Assembly: GCA_963663365.2 (NCBI GenBank)
Contig: CAXXIH010000008.1
Coordinates: 1,736,001-1,800,000 of the forward strand
Direction of reading: 5' to 3'
Length of the DNA stretch: 64,000 bases
From: G963663365 sp963663365
GTDB lineage: Bacteria > Hinthialibacterota > Hinthialibacteria > Hinthialibacterales > G963663365
Position numbers and translations under genes: made by a program. Shown here piece by piece: positions 14,225-23,586 of the stretch (within the stretch, counting starts at the first letter, position 1; each line of letters opens with the position of its first letter). The notes beneath the pieces were generated by a model that was given only the letters and a program-made list of their open reading frames with translations, was not told the DNA's origin and did not search any database.

Positions 14225-14893
14225 TTATTGCTGAGGGAACACAGGGGTTGGGGTTGAGGCGAGGCGGAATCTGGCGGGGGTGCTTTCGGGGATGATGTAG
14301 AAGACATCTCCGGCGCTACGCAGGCCGTTTGTGGAGTCATACGGCAAACCTTGAAAGCCGAATGCTTTAGAATACTCCGAAACACGGCCATCGGGGCCTA
14401 AACTTACTAAAGTACAACCTGAACTTTCGCCACCTTCGAACGGTACATAATGGTTTAGCTCATTTTTTAGTACCGCAATAATCGGATTGGGATTCAGATC
14501 GATATTTGGAAAAGGATCGATAAAATCATCTTTATTGAGTTTTTTCCCGATGGTGCAACGGAAGAAAAAATCGGCATCAGTCTCATCGGGAATTTCCCGA
14601 ACACAGTTACGGCACGGCTTCCAAGCAGGGCAGACTACATCTTCCGGAATTACCCCGGTATCTATCGCAAATTGAGCATGGGCCTGTGTAATGGTGTATG
14701 TTTTGGCCTGGAATGAAGCCAAATGGGCGCGTATAAGGCAATTTTGAAATTGAGGTACTGCGATCGCCGACAGTATTCCCAAAATACCGACAACCGTCAG
14801 TAATTCACTTAGCGTGAATCCCCTTGTTTTTGTACCTGAACTCTCACCGCTCAATGAATCATCCCCCAAACTTTCATCGGTACTGCTTGTCAC
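14225..14893 (-). CDS. Pseudopilin-like protein with prepilin methylation motif
   Basis: About 222 residues. A short polar leader (about 25 residues, Ser/Asp/Glu-rich) precedes the type IV prepilin motif RGFTLSELLTVV with Glu at +5 and the hydrophobic helix GILGILSAIAVPQF. It should be cut after Gly by a prepilin peptidase and sit in the inner membrane or a pseudopilus. The globular part has four Cys in a short span (VCPAWKPCRNC and FRCTI), perhaps a disulphide or metal site. The open frame begins with TTG at 14926; no in-frame ATG exists, and the GTG at 14893 follows a GGAGGT site at 12 bases, so this start is uncertain. It lies downstream of the sigma/FecR pair on the same strand, about 118 bp from it. 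Confidence 0.8.
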   Translation of the reverse strand: MTSSTDESLGDDSLSGESSGTKTRGFTLSELLTVVGILGILSAIAVPQFQNCLIRAHLASFQAKTYTITQAHAQFAIDTGVIPEDVVCPAWKPCRNCVREIPDETDADFFFRCTIGKKLNKDDFIDPFPNIDLNPNPIIAVLKNELNHYVPFEGGESSGCTLVSLGPDGRVSEYSKAFGFQGLPYDSTNGLRSAGDVFYIIPESTPARFRLASTPTPVFPQQ

Positions 14894-15010
14894 CGTAAAA
14901 TAGCAACCTCCATAAGTCAATCCCAAAAATATAAAAATAATTCAAAATTCAATTCTATATCATGCGATTGTATTTCTCATTTCAACCCGCAGAGTTCATC
15001 CCCAACCCCA

Positions 15011-15760
15011 CTATTTCTGTTTCACATACTCGGTCCATGGCACAGAAACAAGACCGTTCCACCATCTTTGTCCATTCGACGGAATCTTGGCAATTATGGC
15101 CTTTTCCTCCCGATTCACATTTATGGACTCGCCGGAACGGATGTGATGCACCGACCATGCGGCTTCAAAATCCACATCTCCCTTATAGACATTTATGGTC
15201 AGCGTATCCGTAATCTCCAGGTCGAATTCGGTGCCCACCGGTACGACCTTTCCGAATTCAGAAACAAAATTCCATGTACTTTCGTGAGATGTATTGTGCC
15301 GATAATAGAGCCGTCCGGACTTTAGTTTGATCACATCCTTTGCTACATAGCAAATCCGCGTATGGGCATCCGCGATCAGCGTTACACCATTCGGCATTCC
15401 AAGTTGGACTTGTGCCTCCCATGTGTTGAGTTCGCCGCCTGGATAGAGGACAATGGAGCCGTCTTTTAAATCCCGTTCGGTTTCGTCAATCAAAACCAAG
15501 GAATCTCCGCTCAAAAATTGCAAGCCAAGCGGCTCCTCTCGACACCGAATTATAAGCGCGGAAATGATTGCCACTGCACCGGCCACGGCAAACCAAAACC
15601 TTCTTTTTGAACATCTCTCAATGGAGTGTTCGGTGCTCTTTCCTTGAATTGAGTGAATAATCCGCGATTGCAGACTTTTGGACGAAATCTGTTCCTCAAG
15701 CCCGTTGCGGTAGTGTTTTTCTATTAGCCGTTCAACAGATTGTGACGATTTTTCATTCAT
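15011..15760 (-). CDS. FecR-type anti-sigma factor
   Basis: Membrane anti-sigma regulator of the FecR family, 249 residues. The cytoplasmic N-terminal part (1-54) is charged and should bind the sigma factor. One transmembrane segment follows (about 55-71, FAVAGAVAIISALII). The periplasmic FecR domain (about 100-190) shows DGSIVLYPGGELNTWE, LKSGRLYYRHN and GKVVPVGTEFDLE. Earlier in-frame starts at 15784 and 15778 would overlap the sigma gene; the ATG at 15760 falls one base after the sigma TAA and has GGAG upstream, so it is preferred. Tight coupling to the ECF sigma gene is the standard arrangement. No TonB receptor is adjacent, so the signal sensed is unknown. Confidence 0.85.
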   Translation of the reverse strand: MNEKSSQSVERLIEKHYRNGLEEQISSKSLQSRIIHSIQGKSTEHSIERCSKRRFWFAVAGAVAIISALIIRCREEPLGLQFLSGDSLVLIDETERDLKDGSIVLYPGGELNTWEAQVQLGMPNGVTLIADAHTRICYVAKDVIKLKSGRLYYRHNTSHESTWNFVSEFGKVVPVGTEFDLEITDTLTINVYKGDVDFEAAWSVHHIRSGESINVNREEKAIIAKIPSNGQRWWNGLVSVPWTEYVKQK

Positions 15761-15761
15761 C

Positions 15762-16358
15762 TTAGAGTTCCACTCCATACCCAAACGAGTCTGACAGGAG
15801 TTCTTTTAATCTGGCACGAGCCCGGCGCAGACGGCTACTCACGGCCTCTTCGCCAATCGAAAGGATTTGAGCGGCATCGGCCATGGTCATTTTTTCCACA
15901 TACACAAGTTCCAAAATCTCCCGGTCTTTGCAGGGGAGTTTGGCTATCGAGTGCATGACTTTGGCCTGTTCGTCCTTTTTGACCAACCGTACATAAGGAT
16001 TTTCCACCTCATACACCGGTTGAAAATTTAGCCGGAACCAGCGGCGCACTTTCTGCCGCCGCACCCAATCGACCGCGCGGTTACGCGCTATACGAAACAA
16101 CAAAGCACGCACATTTTCGATTGGTCTGCCCGCCTGGACATAATGCATCCAGAAATCGACGAAGGCATCGTGAACAATATCATCGGTCTGATCTCTGGAG
16201 AAAACAATATTCCACACATAGCGCTTTAAAAGGTTCTCGTACCGGCCAATTAAGCGCCGATAGGCAAAGTCGGCGCCGCTTTGCAGGGCGGCAATCAACT
16301 CCTCATCGGTCAGAGTGTCGGTATCGGCAAAATTCAGCGACTGCATCTTCCCCTTCAT
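15762..16358 (-). CDS. ECF-type sigma-70 factor
   Basis: Alternative sigma factor of the extracytoplasmic function class, 198 residues. Region 2 (about 20-95) includes YENLLKRYVWNIVFSRDQTD and RALLFRIARNRAVDWVRRQK; region 4 (about 135-190) includes LPCKDREILELVYVEKMT and the helix-turn-helix AAQILSIGEEAVSSRLRRAR. It would direct RNA polymerase to its own promoters when released by the FecR-like partner encoded immediately downstream. A second in-frame ATG at 16346 follows GGGG closely; the ATG at 16358 is kept but either is possible. A T-tract/TGACCGA element 117-131 bp upstream resembles those before the two SUMF1 genes and may mark its regulon. Confidence 0.9.
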   Translation of the reverse strand: MKGKMQSLNFADTDTLTDEELIAALQSGADFAYRRLIGRYENLLKRYVWNIVFSRDQTDDIVHDAFVDFWMHYVQAGRPIENVRALLFRIARNRAVDWVRRQKVRRWFRLNFQPVYEVENPYVRLVKKDEQAKVMHSIAKLPCKDREILELVYVEKMTMADAAQILSIGEEAVSSRLRRARARLKELLSDSFGYGVEL

Positions 16359-16474
16359 GGCCTTGGGCGGGTTTCACATTCAATCGGCTTTTGCCGACAT
16401 CCTTCCGGGTCCAAGATCAGTTAAAACTCCCCATAACAGCGGGTTTTCTTTTAAGGACGCATGACCGGCTCGAA

Positions 16475-16489
16475 TCGGTCAAAAAAAAA
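16475..16489 (-). promoter_or_regulatory. TGACCGA element with T-tract upstream of the ECF sigma gene
   Basis: On the gene strand it reads T9 then GACCGA. It shares TGACCGA and a homopolymer tract with the sites at 8017 and 14136, except that the tract is T rather than A. It lies between the stop of the FG-GAP gene and the sigma start. The T9 could also help terminate the FG-GAP transcript, although no clear stem precedes it. Confidence 0.3.
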
Positions 16490-18049
16490 TCATGGGTATA
16501 ACTCCCACCATCCAAATCCCGAAGAAGCAGGCGGAGTTGGGGTTGGCTCTGGCCTCGGTGTGGGACTAGGGGTAACCGTCGGCTCGGACGGTTTTCCGGC
16601 ATCGAAATAGTAAACACGGTTTACAGTCGGGCCATCGTCGTCGGCGATAAAAAGTACTTCACATGCACCATTATCATCGGTATCTCCAAAGATCGGACGG
16701 CTTTTAAGACTTCCCTTCATAAGTGTGAAGTAACTTCCACTCCACGGATTGAGATCATGGTTCAAGATTGTAATTAAAGTTCGCTGCCCCTGGGATTGGA
16801 CCAGGGCATTGTCAGGGTATCGTTCCCCATCGATAGCCCCACCGCCAACGTAGAACTCGGCGGAAACGACAGTCAACGTGCGGTCGCGGTTTATGGAGAA
16901 ATCGAGCCTATGCAATCCTTCCGACTCATCGAGATAGACGATTTCGTTCTCAAGGTCGTCATCATAATTGCCAACAGTCAAATCTTTGCAGTCAGTGTCC
17001 CACAGGACGCTTTCGTTCAAGGCTTCACCGTTATCAATGGACAGCTCGACAATAGAAGCCTGTACAAAGGGATCGTCAAAGACAGTACGGGTGGTTCCCA
17101 CAACGACGGATTTCTCCCCAACGATAGTCTGCCCAAGCGCAAGCCTTTTCACGGATAATCCAGGCTGGAGGTCCTTAGCCCAAAGCACCTCGGCCTGATT
17201 GCCATCTCCGGGCACGAGAACGGCAAATACCCAGGCAACAGATGAAGAAGAATTAGAATTTTGTTGCGGCGTTTCACTTGCCGCAATGATAAGCGTTTCT
17301 TTGAACTCAACATCTTGAAATACAGCAACATTTGATTCAAAAACCGGGCCGGGGAGCAAAAACCGTTGGAAACCCGGATATTGGCCGGGGTGGTAGATGG
17401 TAAGATGAAACTGTTCCTCTCCGGCCGACTCACCAAAAGCGATGAGTTCCATTTGAGAATTGAAGTCAACATCAATTGCAGTAAAAATCCACTCTGCGGC
17501 GATATCGGATTCTGCCTGAACCGATTCCAGAAAATCTTGTTTTTTAACGCTATAGACTCTGTGGACCACTGAACCAAGACTATCCACTTGAGTAAGAATC
17601 AGATCTTTGGCGCCATCACGGTCGAAGTCTACCAATGCCCTTAATTCAAACGTTCCGTTAGCGAATGGCGTGCTAAGCAGTTCCTCGGAAGACTCGCCGT
17701 TCATATCAACTTTCCAGACAGCATTCATACTTTCCGTAAGTCCAACGATTTCTGACATCCCATTCCCGTCAACATCCCCAGACAGAAGAGTTGTGAGGAA
17801 TACCGGCAAGCGAACCGTATCATAAACAAAAATATCTCTAAGATCGAAAACGGTGTTTTCTCGTTCGAGAAACGCCGATCCATCCTCACCGGCATAAGGG
17901 TGAGACCAATCTGAGCCGCAAGTTCCTATAGATGTGCTGCTGCTCAGTGCTACCAGCAAAAGGGCTGGCCAAACGAAATATCGCCTTCCGATAGAAGAAA
18001 TCATGTCTTTGAAAGATGGCTCAAATAATAACCGCCGATTCATTTTCAT
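16490..18049 (-). CDS. Secreted FG-GAP/VCBS repeat protein
   Basis: About 519 residues from the chosen start. A hydrophobic export segment (YFVWPALLLVALSSSTS) lies near the N-terminus. The mature part has calcium-type FG-GAP loops such as SGDVDGNGMSEIVG, DFDRDGAKDLIL and GDTDDNGACEVLF, suggesting an extracellular beta-propeller. It ends in a Pro/Thr linker (TVTPSPTPRPEPTPTP) and a short aromatic tail, GFGWWELYP, perhaps a sorting or anchoring end. The frame is open to 18136; ATGs at 18049, 18043 and 18004 are all possible and none has a strong ribosome site, so the start is uncertain. It is divergent from another FG-GAP gene at 18264 and upstream of the sigma gene on the same strand. Confidence 0.8.
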   Translation of the reverse strand: MKMNRRLLFEPSFKDMISSIGRRYFVWPALLLVALSSSTSIGTCGSDWSHPYAGEDGSAFLERENTVFDLRDIFVYDTVRLPVFLTTLLSGDVDGNGMSEIVGLTESMNAVWKVDMNGESSEELLSTPFANGTFELRALVDFDRDGAKDLILTQVDSLGSVVHRVYSVKKQDFLESVQAESDIAAEWIFTAIDVDFNSQMELIAFGESAGEEQFHLTIYHPGQYPGFQRFLLPGPVFESNVAVFQDVEFKETLIIAASETPQQNSNSSSSVAWVFAVLVPGDGNQAEVLWAKDLQPGLSVKRLALGQTIVGEKSVVVGTTRTVFDDPFVQASIVELSIDNGEALNESVLWDTDCKDLTVGNYDDDLENEIVYLDESEGLHRLDFSINRDRTLTVVSAEFYVGGGAIDGERYPDNALVQSQGQRTLITILNHDLNPWSGSYFTLMKGSLKSRPIFGDTDDNGACEVLFIADDDGPTVNRVYYFDAGKPSEPTVTPSPTPRPEPTPTPPASSGFGWWELYP

Positions 18050-18263
18050 TTTAATGTGGCGCCTATATCCAAGAAACGTAATTACGTATAATCCTCCATA
18101 TCTATTCACGACGCACAGATCGGGCATATCGGTCATAGGTGGGGCAATTTTCTAATTTATCACAAATGTTTGGGAGCAAACAGCATATGAGACATTTCAA
18201 CCGCTTTACTGCCACACCAAAATTTATGCAGTTATATCAATTAACTGAATTGAAAGGCACAGA

Positions 18264-19799
18264 ATGCTTGACTCGAAAAAAATAGCCGTGGCACACCGTT
18301 ATTCAATATTGATACTATGCGTATTCATAACGGAATTGGCAACGGCACAATCCTGGTATGTATCCCGGACGGGCAATGCAGGTCAGACTGGCTACTATCC
18401 CACAACACAACCGGATTTTGTCGGCGACACATTTGAAATCCAGACACTAAATCTATCCGCTCCTATCCGCACCAAGCGGCCGATGCTTGTGGGTGACGTA
18501 GATGGGGACGGTAATGCTGATGCCGTATTTGCCGCACAAGAATCTCCAAATCTTCTGATTCTTGATTTGGTAATTGGCAATTCTTACCTCGTACCCCTTA
18601 TGCCGAATTCTTTCACGAATGGTATGGAATCGGAATTTTTCAAACCCATACAATTAATCGACTACGATAATGAACCCGGATTGGAAGTTGTCATTGCAAG
18701 CGGATTGAATAACAATCGACACCCCATCCTTTACCAGGTTGTTTCGGTCTGTAAAAATCAAGCGCTCGCATCATTCTGGAGTACCGAATATGAGGATGTT
18801 GATGGCGACGGCATGGCGGCAGGTCAATCCAATCTGCAATTGCTTTTTCGGGATATAGATGACAAGTGGAAAGCCATTGTTGGAAAAAGCCAAGAACGAC
18901 CGGACCTGCAACCCAGGAAACTAGAAATCTATGACGTTGGTACCGGAAATGTTGACGCTTCATTTACGACAGCGACACCCAATATCAATGTTTCAGCCAC
19001 AACGGTCGAAACGGGTGAGACGTACATCATTGTCGCTCCATCCACACCAGATAACGAGTTGCCATCGGGTGAGAACGTTTCGGCTATTGTCGACGGTACT
19101 CTTATCACAGATGCAGAGTCGTATGTTAAATGTTTTCAATTCGACAGCCGTAACACAGGTTCGCCACTCTCCTTGCGCTGGAAGCATAAACGCGGGGAAT
19201 TGCTCAGCGGTTGGTCAATGATTACAGAAAACGAACAAGGAAGGGAAGTCGCAATTACAGTCAATCAATACATTAGGATTTGGGATTTCCTTACGCCTGA
19301 TAGTCTTCGTGTTTACGACCTGTTCAATGGAGAGATTCTCTGGGAGTATTTTTTGGAGGAGACTTTTTCGTTTAATTATGCAGTATTCGCCGACCAAACA
19401 AACGATCTCTATGCCATTGCCGCCCAAGAACCGCAAATTATGAAGTTTGATATATCACTTGATGCCGCTTCTAATCCGGTTGCATCGATTAGTTTTCCCG
19501 ATGAACAAGTCTCGACTCTGACACCGCTGGGCATCACCGACATGGATGGGGATGGAAAGCACGATCTTGTCGTCTCGCGTAATACGGGCGAACAGAACTA
19601 CGTGCATATCTACAGCGCCAACCTGGAAGAGATGGCGATTATTCCCACCCCACTTTCCAGGAGAGCAGGTTTCGCCGACGCCGATCAAGATGGTTATCCT
19701 GAACTTTACATCGCTGACGAAACCACGGGCCTGTCGGTAACTGTGATTGAATATCAAAGAACCTCTTCTCATATCGATGGCTTTGAAAGGCTGAGGTAA
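18264..19799 (+). CDS. Secreted FG-GAP/VCBS repeat protein
   Basis: 511 residues with a signal peptide (SILILCVFITELATAQ, cleavage probably after Gln29). FG-GAP-type Asp-rich loops appear at VGDVDGDGNADAVFA, YEDVDGDGMAAGQ, ITDMDGDGKHDLVVS and FADADQDGYPELYIA, implying a calcium-binding extracellular beta-propeller. The ATG has GAAAGG seven bases upstream. It is divergently arranged with the FG-GAP gene ending at 16490 and resembles it in architecture, so the two may be diverged paralogues, although the bases are not obviously alike. No enzyme domain is visible; a surface adhesion or ligand-binding role is inferred. Confidence 0.85.
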   Translation: MLDSKKIAVAHRYSILILCVFITELATAQSWYVSRTGNAGQTGYYPTTQPDFVGDTFEIQTLNLSAPIRTKRPMLVGDVDGDGNADAVFAAQESPNLLILDLVIGNSYLVPLMPNSFTNGMESEFFKPIQLIDYDNEPGLEVVIASGLNNNRHPILYQVVSVCKNQALASFWSTEYEDVDGDGMAAGQSNLQLLFRDIDDKWKAIVGKSQERPDLQPRKLEIYDVGTGNVDASFTTATPNINVSATTVETGETYIIVAPSTPDNELPSGENVSAIVDGTLITDAESYVKCFQFDSRNTGSPLSLRWKHKRGELLSGWSMITENEQGREVAITVNQYIRIWDFLTPDSLRVYDLFNGEILWEYFLEETFSFNYAVFADQTNDLYAIAAQEPQIMKFDISLDAASNPVASISFPDEQVSTLTPLGITDMDGDGKHDLVVSRNTGEQNYVHIYSANLEEMAIIPTPLSRRAGFADADQDGYPELYIADETTGLSVTVIEYQRTSSHIDGFERLR

Positions 19800-19800
19800 A

Positions 19801-19830
19801 AGGACTGCAAAATTCCAACTCTGCGGTCCT
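19801..19830 (+). terminator. Weak hairpin after the FG-GAP gene
   Basis: AGGACTGC (19801-19808) pairs with GCGGTCCT (19823-19830), one G-U pair, starting one base after the stop. The following sequence is only moderately T-rich, so termination is possible but not sure. Confidence 0.3.
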
Positions 19831-20126
19831 CAAACATTTTCTCCATGGATGCGCGCATAGCCCCAATCGAAGTTCTCCCGGGCCTGCCGTATCACCAAGT
19901 CGCGGATGGTCACAAAGATGCGGATACGGCCCAGCAGAAATGGCCTTTCAAAAGAATTATCAATATGTTCTCAGAACATCCGCACAATACTTTTCTTAAA
20001 CAGTCTTTGTATTGAAAGACACATAGATGGCATCATCGATACAAGTGCATAAAGGATAATAATTGATCGTATTCTATGGCATAATATTCTGCAAAGACTG
20101 AATCTTTTGAAAAAAGGGAGAAAAAT
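19831..20126. other. Gap with no supported gene
   Basis: Nothing coding was recognised. An AAAAAGGGAG purine tract at 20110-20121 is the ribosome site of the broken gene that follows. Confidence 0.45.
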
Positions 20127-21223
20127 ATGGGGATTTCAGCACAGGACAATCAATATCACGAATTGGCCATTAACACAGCCCGGAAGGCTGGGGTAATTCT
20201 GCGAGAAGAATTTAATCGACAGGGTGAGCCACGTGGAAAGCATGGCCATACGGAAGCAGATAAGACCGCAGAATTACTGATCTTCCAAGCGTTGAAAAGC
20301 ATTTTCCGGATTACGGATTCCTGGGAGAGGAAACCGGCCGGAAGCGTCCTGATGGTGATTCTGACTATCTATGGATCGTCGATCCTAATGACGGTACAAG
20401 TGCTTACCTTGAAGGCTTCCGGGGTTTGTCCGTATCCATCGCGCTGCTCAAAGGCGATGAATCCGTATTGGGCGTAGTCTATGCCCTCAACTTTCCCGAT
20501 GGTGAAGGCGATCTGATTGCATGGGCGTAAGGTGGTCCGATAACGCGAAATGGCGTTCATATATGCAGAACATGGCCAAATTCCATCGAGTCATCCTGTA
20601 CCGTGCTTCTATCCCACTATGCGGATCGGAATGCCCCCACCAACGCAGAAATAGTCTCTCCTATGCGCTATCGGGCCATACCGAGTGTCGCCTATCGTCT
20701 GGCCCTGGTTGCCGCAGGAGAGGGAGACGTAGCGGTTTCGTTAAACGGGCCGGTGGAGTGGGATTTTGCTGCTGGTCATGCGCTTTTTTGGGGCGCGGGG
20801 GGCGATCTCTACAACGAGAGGGGAAAAGCCATTCGCTACCAGCCTGATGGAAGCTGTACCGACGGGAGATATGTTTTCGGCGGCTCTAAAGACTTGACAG
20901 AGCACCTTCGCCAACAGGATTGGAAAAGAGCCTTTAAACACTCAACAAATTCAGAAACCTTCTCCTTAACTTGGCCAAGTCCTGGCGGTGGCCAGATCGA
21001 AACCGGCATGCTTCAGAGAGCTCAGGGATGCCTTCTTGGGCAGTTTGCAGGAGACGCGTTGGGGGGCCTGGTTGAGTTCAAGCGTCCCGAAGAGATCAAA
21101 AGACTCTATCCCGATGGTGTTTGCGATCTGAATGATGGCGGAACATGGGGGACCTTGGCCGGTCAACCTACGGACGATTCTGAAATGGCTCGGATCGCCA
21201 GGCTTCGGCCCGTGCTGGGATAA
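20127..21223 (+). pseudogene. Broken inositol monophosphatase / ADP-ribosylglycohydrolase fusion
   Basis: The N-terminal part is a magnesium-dependent inositol monophosphatase/CysQ-type phosphatase. All three metal motifs can be found once frames are joined: GFLGEETG, WIVDPNDGT and EWDFAAGHAL. After about 280 residues an ADP-ribosylglycohydrolase domain begins (GCLLGQFAGDALGGLVEF, GQPTDDSEMA). The reading frame is lost in the A-run at 20295-20298, where one extra A would restore it. It is then interrupted by an in-frame TAA at 20528-20530 (a GAA codon would fit). The hydrolase domain breaks off soon after its TDDSE motif, with no recognisable continuation. So there are three lesions, and the gene is very probably dead. 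The A-run lesion alone could be a sequencing error, the rest not. The start has a good AAGGGAG site. Confidence 0.85.
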
Positions 21224-21491
21224 GATGAGACGAGGCCGCTGCCACGATCTTATGTGAAACCGAATCCAGCAAGGGGTACCTGTGCACGGATATCTCAAAT
21301 TCGCCACTCTGTGAGGCCAAGGACTCGATAGCAGTGGCGTTTGACACCCTGCGGAGAACGAGAGTACCATACTCAGAGATCGGAACTGGACCTCCAGGCG
21401 CGAGGTGCATTGCCGTTCGCACCTTCCGGGGGGCAAATTGAGGGCCTAACTGGCAAATCTCGGCTTAGGCATTTTGATCTTTGAACCATTC
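21224..21491. other. Degraded remainder downstream of the broken fusion gene
   Basis: A frame open from about 21236 to 21439 would extend past the hydrolase fragment, but it shows no recognisable ADP-ribosylglycohydrolase motif. I treat it as decayed sequence. Confidence 0.35.
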
Positions 21492-21497
21492 TATAAT
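21492..21497 (+). promoter_or_regulatory. Candidate -10 box for the beta-helix gene
   Basis: A perfect TATAAT lies 36 bp before the ATG at 21533. A matching -35 at the usual spacing is poor, so the promoter call is tentative. Confidence 0.35.
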
Positions 21498-21532
21498 CGG
21501 GACATAAAGATCGATTGGAAGGCAAAAAAGTT

Positions 21533-23149
21533 ATGAAATTTAGATTATCTGTAGTTACTTTGATTATCTCCGCGATTATCCTTTGGGGATCGGTTTATCC
21601 ATGTTTGGGTCAAACGATAAAAAGCGGCGCGATATCGAGCGATGAAACCTGGAGTGGTGAAATTTATATTAAAGATGCTGTTTTCGTGGATGAAAATGTC
21701 ACTCTTACCATTCTGCCTGGAACGATAGTCAAATTCGAATATTACCGGGGCTACCGGGGCGATGGTAGACGTGGCGCTTTATATTGCAACGGCGGCACAA
21801 TTTCCGCTATCGGGACTTCCGATCAGCCGATTTGGTTTACCTCCAGCTCAGACGATCCTGTTAATGGAGATTGGGCGGGTATTGAACTTTCAAATACAAC
21901 CGATAGTGTCTTTCAATACACTATTATTGAATTCGCTATTCTAGGCATGTCTCAAATGGAATCGAGCGCGACTGTCTCGCACTCGATTATTCGTTGGAAT
22001 AATACGGAAGGCCTTTACGCCGAACGGTCTTCCCCTCTTTTTGAATACAACACGCTATACGAAAACGGATATCATGAAATCGCCCTCGAACAATACAATA
22101 CGAACGTAATAATTCGATCAAATGTTTTTACCGGCGGTCGTGCCGCCATTCATACTGAAATGACATCATCATCAGTTGAAGGAAACTACTTTGTCGAATA
22201 CCTCGATGAATGTATATCCGCGCAAGCTGAATCGACAATGACCGTTTCTAACAATACATTTATCGATTCCCCAACAGTATCCGTTTTTAGCGACGCTGCC
22301 TCGACACAGGTCCTTAGCGGTAATCAATTTATGACTGGTGAATTTGAAATTCCCCCTTTCGATTACAACGATATTCGAATGCATGAACTGGATTATGTGC
22401 CCGGCGATCTTGAAGATCGCTTTCCTTATATTTATGCCGATGAAGACGAGACTCGATTTGTTACTCATAAAATCGGAAAAGGCCTCGGATTTGGCTGGGC
22501 CATAACCTGGGCAAAAAATACCTTATGGCGATTCAGCTTTGCTCAACAAACCGGCGAATACCCGGATTTCGTTATGATCGATCCGGAAACCGAACAGATT
22601 ACCCAATACCGAAATGACACAATCATTAATCCTCGCGGTCTCACACACGATGGGCAACATTTTTGGACCAACGATTTCAGTTCATTGAAGATATTTCAAT
22701 TTGATACCCAAGACAGTGCGATTCAAATATTGAATTCATTTGATGTCCCAGAAAAAGAAAAAGGTGGAACCAATGGTTTAACCTCAGATGGATTATATTT
22801 GTATTATCACAGCCGTGATGGTTCGAGACTTTTCAAACTCAATTTATCGGGAACGATTGTCGAGACAATTGATTTACAAACAAAGCAAACCATTATTGAA
22901 GGTCCGTTCGTATGGACAGGGGATTCTTTTTGGGCCGTGGGGAAACGGGGAATCGCGAAGTATTCCTCAGACTGGCAATTCATAGGAGACATTTATCCTG
23001 CCGCGGAAGGAACGTGGGCTATTGATTGGGATGGGACCGCTTTGTGGACAATCCAACGGACTTGTGAGGCCTGGAACGAGCCAAAGGTTTATCGAATCAT
23101 CCCATTACTCAATAATCCCGTTTTGAATCCTTCATGGAAACAGTTTTGA
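21533..23149 (+). CDS. Secreted right-handed beta-helix protein
   Basis: About 538 residues, exported (signal peptide with core VVTLIISAIILWGSVYPCLG). Residues about 25-280 have the 'leader then coil' pattern of periplasmic copper-binding/parallel beta-helix proteins: LTILPGTIVKFEY, ISAIGTSDQPIWFTSS, then short Asn-rich turns such as VSHSIIRWNNTEGLY and VSNNTFIDSP. The C-terminal half (about 300-538) looks like a beta-propeller with repeated 'GLTHDGQHFWTND', 'GLTSDGLYLYYHS' and 'FVWTGDSFWAVG' units. The longer frame begins at a TTG (21515); the ATG at 21533 has GGAAGG ten bases before it. Probably a carbohydrate-binding or surface protein. No operon partner. Confidence 0.82.
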   Translation: MKFRLSVVTLIISAIILWGSVYPCLGQTIKSGAISSDETWSGEIYIKDAVFVDENVTLTILPGTIVKFEYYRGYRGDGRRGALYCNGGTISAIGTSDQPIWFTSSSDDPVNGDWAGIELSNTTDSVFQYTIIEFAILGMSQMESSATVSHSIIRWNNTEGLYAERSSPLFEYNTLYENGYHEIALEQYNTNVIIRSNVFTGGRAAIHTEMTSSSVEGNYFVEYLDECISAQAESTMTVSNNTFIDSPTVSVFSDAASTQVLSGNQFMTGEFEIPPFDYNDIRMHELDYVPGDLEDRFPYIYADEDETRFVTHKIGKGLGFGWAITWAKNTLWRFSFAQQTGEYPDFVMIDPETEQITQYRNDTIINPRGLTHDGQHFWTNDFSSLKIFQFDTQDSAIQILNSFDVPEKEKGGTNGLTSDGLYLYYHSRDGSRLFKLNLSGTIVETIDLQTKQTIIEGPFVWTGDSFWAVGKRGIAKYSSDWQFIGDIYPAAEGTWAIDWDGTALWTIQRTCEAWNEPKVYRIIPLLNNPVLNPSWKQF

Positions 23150-23586
23150 ATTCAAAGCATGGTTTTATAGCCGTTATCATTATTATGTTCGCATACCTAA
23201 GAAATTTTCTTTCGATAAGACCAATACTTAGGTTTTCTTGAAACGCTTCACACGAACAAATTTTTGAAAACTACTCTAAACTTATCGAAACCGCTTAGGC
23301 GGATAGATTTTGAAATTATTCTATGGCTATCACCTAACAATGACAGTCGTTTTCGCTCATGAGCCTTTGACCTCAACCCCTTGGTATTGCGACCATCATA
23401 GGTAGAGTGGGTTTCAATAACATACACGCTCGAAGTTTCGTTGTTTATTGGAATATTTGAACAGGCGTTTTGATTATAAAAGATTAATCCAAAGGATCGG
23501 ACGCCTTTTTCAAATCGACATAGCTGCTTAAGCAGAAGGCGTCTTTTATATTTTTTATGCAATGTGATCGTTGCGCGATGTAATAG
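23150..23586. other. Gap with no supported gene
   Basis: Several short frames on both strands, none with a recognisable family. This is the left edge of a gene-poor, scarred region reaching to about 26.5 kb. Confidence 0.45.
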
